Positions 58,201 through 64,000 of a stretch of 64,000 nucleotides of DNA are shown here, one piece after another (positions within the stretch are counted from its first letter, which is position 1; the number at the start of each line of letters is the position of its first letter). Under the pieces are notes generated by a model. It was not told the DNA's origin. It did no database searches and saw only the letters and a program-made list of their open reading frames with translations. A program made the position numbers and the translations under genes. Location: the NCBI GenBank assembly GCA_022885665.1, contig JAGQDJ010000040.1, positions 310,001-374,000 of the forward strand. The letters are read 5' to 3'. This DNA comes from Triops longicaudatus (taxonomy: Eukaryota > Arthropoda > Branchiopoda > Notostraca > Triopsidae).

Positions 58201-61200
58201 AGGTATATTCTAATTGGAAATGGCTAAAGGTTGTGTTCAAGAGCCCCTTTTTTCCTTTCTTGGGAACTACTCAAGCTCTTGGTCCTTTTCAAGCTTGATT
58301 TAACAAGGTTATTTCCTAGAAAGCCCGAGAAAATTGTTGTGGAAAAAAAACAAGAAAAAAAAGAGGTTTATTTTTAAAGCAATTTTCTGAACTCTTGTTT
58401 ATTTTTTTTATTGTATTTTATTTTTATTTTTTTTTTTGCATCAGTGCGGATTCTTGAAAACACAAAGGAAGACAAGTCCCGATTGTTTCCTTCCTTTTAT
58501 ACGAAGAACAGTATGGCTTATCCCAGTTAAAAAGCTATTGGAAGTAATAAGTGTATTGATTTTTCGTTGTTGCCTTTATTGAAACAGTTCCTCTGGACAC
58601 GTAATTTGTTTAAGGCAGAGATCAAGGTTTGGTTTTGTTGTTACACATAGTACAAGCCATTGTTTCCTGGGCCGAATTGGCGTCAACGGCGGTTTGTATG
58701 TGTTCCTAATGAGCCTACCAAACACACAAAGCTCTCGGAACATCCTAACGATCACTTGAAGTCAGGCAACTCTTGTCGACAAAGATTTGGAGGCTAACGT
58801 TTTTGATTCTCCGAGTTACAAAGTAACGTGCTTTTCCCCCAGCCCGACACAACTTCGTGACTTTCACGGAGGACTTTGGGCCACTATCCCTTCAGTAGTT
58901 GTAGTGTTTCCACGACTCTATACATACGATGAGATGTAAAAGACCTTCATTGGATTAGCTTCTCCTTGGCTGAACCCTGTCATCTCCTAAGCTTTTAGTA
59001 TGACTTTCAGTGTTATATGTTCGTCCCAAGAAAGCGTCTCTTCTTGCATGCAAACGATATTGAATTGTCTAAAAGAAGCCCAACGCGAGTTCACAGTCTT
59101 GGGCCTTTGTTGAGTTTTTATTTTATTTTTTATTTTTTAAGGGAAAAAAGTGTCCTTAACATTCAGGCACCAGAGTTGACAAGTAGTAAATTTAAATACC
59201 AGCACTTTTCATTTTTTACCTATTTCTATGCCACAGTCAAAGTTGCAATCAGAATGCGTTCTGGATATATTTAAGGTGACATACAATACGCTTGTGAAAA
59301 TTAAACTTATAAAAATAAAATGACAATTGAAACTATAGATATTCCTCGTCTAATAAATTTATACAAGCAGACGTAGCAAGAGACTTGTGCATTTATCATA
59401 GTCTTTATTAATGATATTATGCAACTGACCGTTTATAAATTTAATTTTAGACATAAAATATGAGTTTGCGTCCCTATCGAGATTGAAAGTATTTCAGTCC
59501 ATTTCTGCCAAAACACAGATAATCGTTGCACACTGTTTTTACCTTTTAAGGACATGGGGCTCACGGTAAGAGACTCGAAAATAACGCGGAGATACTTCGT
59601 ACGTCAATACGAGCATACAGCATAACACACCGCTGCTAGTGTGAAGCGCTTTTGTCGAAAGCCCGTGTGTTACTTGCGCTACTTTCTCTGTTTTATAAAA
59701 TATTATTTTATACAATGGGAGGCCGGACTGTATGTACCGTACTAAATCTTTTGCTTTGTTTAGATAATTTTATTAAACACAACTGCGGAAACAAATGTTT
59801 TATTTTTTTTTTAAAAAAAAAGCTAGCAGTGAAATCAGAATTTTTATTTTTTCATGGACTCTTTTTTTTCTTTTCGGACAACTCTACTCATAATGTTTCA
59901 GGTTTCATAGGCCGTTTTCTACCTGAATTTTTTTTTTTTTTTTACTTTTAGCATGTTTCCAGATGATTAGTTACGGTTTTGTCAAAATTTACACGCATTT
60001 GATTTTCGCTAATGCTCTTTCTCGTCCTTAAGAAGTACAAGTTTAAAATTAGAGAATCGTACTTGTCCGTAATTGGTCCCTTATGACACACTTTCCCTGT
60101 TATTTTAATATACATGTTCCTGCTATAGTCGTTAAAATAGGTGGGAAAAAATATTTCTTTCTAAAAGTTAGTCAGAAGTGGTGGGAAAAGTACGTCATTC
60201 GGACTCAATAATGCCGTCGTCAATTAGCATAGGTGGTTGGATTGGAAGCTGCAGCTGAGAAATTCGGGAATTCAATTAATGCGAGCCACAGTATTAATGC
60301 AAGATCGATATGACATCACTGTGACCACAACCGATGCAATCCTATAACCAGTTGTCCATGTGTTCCAATTTTTGTTGCTATCTCGAAAACGTAGTACAAG
60401 CGAATAATTGGTGTTCATCTGCCTCGCAAAGTGGTTAAGATCTACAGGCTCTGGGATATGAATTTGTTTGAAAAAGAGACAATATGGCAGGCTTATGTGG
60501 AGGCAACATGTGCTCTTGGTAGACACGGGAAGGTATAAAGCTGGAAAGGGGGAAAATATATGACCACGGGGTGAGGGGCCAAGCTTGAAGCTTTCGAGTT
60601 TTTGGGGGGCCCTTAGGCCGCAATAGCATTTTTTCGTAGTAAATGGATCTCAAGCTGCTTTGATACGTATTTCTGTTCAGGAAAATAAGCATGCTGGTGA
60701 ACATAGTATATAGGGAGGCCGGGGAGTAAAGGAAAAGTGGCGCAGGCTGCGATATCCCAAAAACTGAATACCTTCTCTCTCTTTCCCCCATTTATGTTTC
60801 AGCTTTTCGTCCCCAATTTGCAAGACAAAAGAGGCTGAAGCTCGGTTTGCTTGTATACCAACTTCATACTTTTCCTCATCTTTCACCCGCTCGCATTTCG
60901 GAACCTTTTATCTTCATCTAGGAGCTGCAGAGGTTCCGTTGTGCTTGGTTTAGCTTCTTTCGTGCATATCATATGTAGGCTTTCACGGCTAAAGACCGGA
61001 GCCATGGCAACACTCGCAAGGATTGTTTGAGGGTCTTGCCTCAGCGCCGAGATATAGTCGATTTGTGATGTGTCTCAAAATACGAATGCTTTTGGCTGAG
61101 AAAGAGATGGCTGATTAATTTATCACTTAACTTCTCGAGATCCTCACACCGCATAGCACATAGAAGCTCAAGGATTCCTGGCACACAAAAGCATTGCCTT

Positions 61201-62873
61201 GGTAGTTCCAGACTCGCATCCCCCGCCTATTATAATTGCAGACACTTTTTTTCACAGCCTTCCTCCTTTCAAATGCGTGTTTGAAGAGGAATCAAGCCGA
61301 GGACATAAATGGGATTGTTTTACCAATCTTGATGCCTTTCATTCTTCCGTGCTCCCCCTCGTAATTGTAAGGGTCTTATTATAATCATCAGGCACAAAGG
61401 ACAAACCACGTTGTGAGTTTGCAATGTCAGATTAGTCCTTTAATTCTGAAATATGTCTAGATTTTTTTTATCAAAGCCAAACTTAACCAAAAAAAGGGAC
61501 CGTTAGACTCTGGAGCATAAAAAGGTGTTGGAAAAAGGACTTGTTAAGGAAAAGAGATGTATCTTGATAAAGTTTGGTTTGGTACAAGTTATACTTTCTG
61601 GCTGTGAGTCTCACTACAGAGGCTGGAACCTTTCTGGTAATGGCACAACCAACAGCAAGCACACGTGTAATGAAATGTGAGGAAAGTCTGACGAACTCTT
61701 AAACAATGTATTGTCTTCTCTCTTTTTTCAGCCCCATTTTTTTGCAAGGAAAAGTCAAAAGTCCACAAAAGTTTTAGCGTCTTTCGCTCTCCTTCTTCGC
61801 CACCCCCTAAAACGAAGATTTATTATTCTGCCTTTTTAACAAAGCTTTTATAGGCGACCCAGGCTCATGGTCGGATTGTTGGCCTCTCTTTTTTTTTGCG
61901 CTGTTTAACTTCATACTTCTATTGGCCGATAAAAACTTGGCTACGATCCATAATACTTACTCTATAGTATCCCTAATAACTTTGTGGAGATGTTACATAA
62001 ATGCCTCCGTAGAAGCCTACGTGAGACTTACAACTTCGCGTTGCTGTTTGACGACTCTGTTGAACAAGTTTTACGTACTTGTGATATATTGCATAGCCAT
62101 CCATGCTAACAGTGAAAATAGAAAAAAGGACCAACAATATGTTAATGGTACTAGGGTATCTATGCTAACCTGTCTTCTTGTGATGTGGTACGAAACAGCT
62201 CTTTTATTGCCAAGGGGATTGTGGTGAACCAGAAGGTTCGATGGGAGGGTGCCAGGAAAGGTAGACGAAGGTAGCATTTGCGAAATCTGATGGACATGTT
62301 AACCCACCTTCTGCTGGGTCTTGAACACATATTGGGGCGGGGTGGGTATAATGAGAGCTTTAATAGATACGTAATAGACGAGGGGGTGAAGGGTGAAAGA
62401 TTGTGGTAACTTTTCACCACGTTTCAAGCTTGAGCGGAAGGGAACTCGACGTCACAACGCGACTTAACCTTAAACTGGGCAGGGAATTAATGAGCGCAAG
62501 TTAGGGCGTGTCCAGGAAAGGTGGGCCACTCGCTCTAATGTGTCCATTTAGGCAGGGTGCATACAGCACACTAACATGATTACCCCAGGGACTCCCTCAT
62601 TACGGGGTTCAAGAAAAACAACAAAGCACGCTCTGCACCGACAGGCAATCTTATGTCATTCAGCGTCAACTAGGGTTTTAAGTGTCATAACGACGATCTT
62701 AAAAAGTTTTAAAAATTTCTTCTCCTAGAATGCGCTTACACTGAGTCCTGATTAATTATTGTTGACCTTGAGGAAATATTCGTAATAAAAGAAAGAAATC
62801 TTGACATACCTGGTAAAGTGATATATAATCCCAAACAGAAAATTAAAAAGAATTTGAAGTGTCCAAGTTCCAT
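49219..62873 (-). CDS. Beaten-path (Beat) family immunoglobulin protein
   Basis: Minus-strand gene. Coding exons in transcript order: 62873-62810, 58131-57926, 57734-57596, 53024-52891, 51230-50993, and a tentative last exon 49283-49219. Phases 1,0,1,0,1 agree; about 281 aa. Domains: signal peptide (residues 1-21); an Ig V-like domain with Cys 47, Trp in SVKWYKNG and Cys 114; a second Ig-like domain with Cys 162 and Cys 224. Family hallmarks seen: YDLEG..LYSVKWYKNGREF, PRDRPPTQVF, GIHVD, SGRYKCEVSADAPSFQT, CTSS.SKPAATL.W and EGLETSTLGLQF. Beat proteins are secreted or cell-surface partners of Side receptors in arthropod motor-axon guidance. It most resembles the short two-Ig Beats; I cannot assign a subfamily. 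The C-terminus is the least certain part. Confidence 0.88.
49284..50992 (-). other. Beat gene, last intron (about 1.7 kb)
   Basis: Nothing recognised. Its existence depends on the tentative last exon. Confidence 0.3.
50993..51230 (-). CDS. Beat gene exon 5, second Ig domain C-terminal half
   Basis: 238 nt, acceptor TTGTGAACAG, donor GTGAAA. It encodes the EGLETSTLGLQFQATEADF and GLRLLCTAAISTLYW blocks, which match the STLGL.F......LRL.CTA.I...YW ending of Beat second Ig domains, then a Ser/Gln-rich tail. Confidence 0.9.
51231..52890 (-). other. Beat gene intron 4 (about 1.7 kb)
   Basis: AT-rich, no other feature recognised. Confidence 0.6.
52891..53024 (-). CDS. Beat gene exon 4, second Ig domain N-terminal half
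   Basis: 134 nt, acceptor TTGTACCAG, donor GTAATG. It encodes SEGPEIKGAKATYQPGEMVR, VNCTSSRSKPAATLAW and YVNGHK, matching the Beat pattern EGP.I.G....Y..GD.V..NCTSS.SKPAATL.W..N. Confidence 0.93.
53025..57595 (-). other. Beat gene intron 3 (about 4.6 kb)
   Basis: AT-rich intron without recognised exons. A minor 8-bp foldback (AACTATAA / TTATAGTT) is near 56087-56109. Confidence 0.55.
57596..57734 (-). CDS. Beat gene exon 3, first Ig domain C-terminal half
   Basis: 139 nt, acceptor TTCGAGCAG, donor GTGAGT. It encodes LSRSDPEQVWLQAVTLQ, SSGRYKCEVSADAPSFQT and a TSTVIEMNTI strand. Cys 114 closes the first Ig fold. This exon is diagnostic for the family. Confidence 0.95.
57926..58131 (-). CDS. 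Beat gene exon 2, first Ig domain N-terminal half
   Basis: 206 nt, acceptor GAAACTAG, donor GTAAGT. It encodes RLVQVSVPTQRLVGQPAQL, ICKYDLEGNQLYSVKWYKNG, REFFRFVPRDRPPTQVF and SADGIHVD. Cys 47 and the Ig Trp are present. A 191-nt intron separates it from exon 3. Confidence 0.95.
58132..62809 (-). other. Beat gene intron 1 (about 4.7 kb)
   Basis: Contains long T/A homopolymer tracts (near 58330-58440, 59800-59830, 59930-59943) and GC-richer patches at 60.5-60.9 and 62.2-62.5 kb. No coding exon recognised on either strand. Confidence 0.5.
62810..62873 (-). CDS. Beat gene exon 1, signal peptide
   Basis: 64 nt from ATG (62873-62871) to donor GTATGT. It encodes MELGHFKFFLIFCLGLYITL and Pro, a clear hydrophobic signal sequence, ending in phase 1 as exon 2 requires. 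Distance and phase support it; there is no homology beyond hydrophobicity. Confidence 0.7.
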
Positions 62874-63944
62874 GGTTAATGTTTTTGTAACAAACTAGTA
62901 GGAATCTTCCGAAACAAGTAATACGTGTCACAAGATTTTTTTTTTTTAAATCACGACATTAGTTCGCACCACATTTTTTTGGTAAAGCTTCTAATACAAA
63001 ATGAAACCAACTACTGAACTATTGCAGTTGGTTGTGTGCGTTCTGTGTATGTACAGTAGGACGATGTTGGTGAAGCAACGACGATTGTCGCGTTTGGAAG
63101 CACACTGGAGTAGGTCTCAACCATGTGTGATCCTCTTATCGGGAGCTCGTTGAGTTTGCCCCAGCCAAATCTCCCTATCCACGCCTTCTTCTGCACCTAC
63201 GCGCGCGCTTTCCCTGCAGACGAACGTCAGCCCAAGGGTAGTTTCGAACTTTTTTCAATTAAAGTTTTCCGATACAAATTTAAAGCTCGTAAACAGTGTT
63301 TTCTTTCTCATGGTCACGACTTCTATGGTGTGGCAAAAGTTTTCAAGCTTGATTTGGATTTTATCTCGTGGAGTTCGGCAATTATTCCCGTTTTTGTTTA
63401 CATGTAGAGCGAGCAAAAAATATGAAAATTTTTGTGACGCTTGAGCAAGTCTGCGGACACCATGGGCAGGCAGGCCACAGGGTATAAGATGACAGATGCA
63501 ATTAAAAGAAAGTAGAATTGAAAGACATCGGAACTGATGAAAGTCACACATTTTTGGATGCAATAAGCACCATCAATGGAAAATGTGATATGTTCGAAAA
63601 AATATGAATGAGCGAATATTTAAATGTTACATTGAACTTACGTAATTCAGATCTCACTACTTTCCGGCAAGATTGGGGTGTTGGGGTGTATTTGTGATGA
63701 AGTTATGTTTGTTATGAGCTAATAAGGCTTTACGAAAATAATTTTGCTAGGAAGTTGCGGAACAAAACGTTACAAGCTTTGCCACTAGCACTCTACGGTA
63801 ATCACATATGACCTGTGGAAACTGTGAAAAGCCAAGAGCGACGGTCATGGTAAAAAATCGGTTATGAGAAAGAAAAACACTTCCGACAGTAGTAATGTTA
63901 GACCGGTTCTAATAATTGCAGTACCTGTACTTAAGGTCACTGAA

Positions 63945-63980
<36 letters not shown>

Positions 63981-64000
63981 TGTTCATAACTCAGAGACTG
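62874..64000. other. Upstream region of the Beat gene
   Basis: Probable 5' UTR and promoter side of the Beat gene. A T11 run lies at 62937-62947 and an A31 run at 63948-63978. No gene recognised. Confidence 0.45.
63948..63978. repeat. A31 homopolymer
   Basis: Thirty-one consecutive A. It could be a microsatellite or the tail of a retroposed sequence lying 5' of it, but no body or target duplication is visible. Confidence 0.85.

Noticed and set aside
1..64000. CRISPR arrays, bacterial operons, rRNA
   Set aside because: None seen; spliced genes and animal families show a eukaryotic nuclear sequence.

Overview
The window is animal nuclear DNA, almost certainly from an arthropod. Evidence: intron-split genes with GT..AG borders, a Beaten-path (Beat) family immunoglobulin gene (a family I know from arthropods), a secreted protein with a DM4/DM12-like cysteine pattern, many introns of about 50-75 nt in housekeeping genes, and AT-rich spacers with DNA-transposon remnants. 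I cannot name the order or species.

Layout. 3.6-23.0 kb (+): TFAP2 (AP-2 transcription factor), with large introns and small, highly conserved exons. 23.0-27.6 kb: spacer with a decayed pogo-like element. 27.6-31.8 kb (+): nuclear gene for mitochondrial isoleucyl-tRNA synthetase (IARS2), 16 exons. 33.1-34.5 kb (+): secreted or membrane Ser/Ala/Tyr-rich protein. 35.6-36.45 kb: intact non-autonomous hAT element with a perfect 8-bp target duplication. 37.0-39.7 kb (+): RMDN3/PTPIP51-like protein with an N-terminal membrane anchor and an FFAT-like motif. 40.7-41.5 kb (+): two tiny mitochondrial membrane proteins, CEBPZOS-like and UQCC3-like, separated by only 9 nt in the same frame. 41.7-42.7 kb (+): intronless tubulin-binding cofactor C (TBCC). 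42.7-49.2 kb: spacer. 49.2-62.9 kb (-): Beat family gene with kilobase introns.

Main discovery candidate: TFAP2 carries two tandem copies of its 119-bp basic/DNA-binding exon (17857-17975 and 18188-18306). Both have the same length and phase, both are open, and both are spliceable. They differ at 6 of 39 codons at the protein level and at 25 of the 33 remaining codons synonymously. Because 119 is not a multiple of 3, a transcript with both or neither copy shifts frame, so the pair behaves as mutually exclusive exons that would give two AP-2 proteins with different DNA-binding domains. The second candidate is the CEBPZOS/UQCC3 pair, arranged like a dicistronic transcript. Together with IARS2 and the RMDN3-like gene these make a mitochondria-themed stretch from 27.6 to 41.5 kb.

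Exon borders were set by eye from splice signals, phase continuity and recalled family conservation. No alignment or database search was run.
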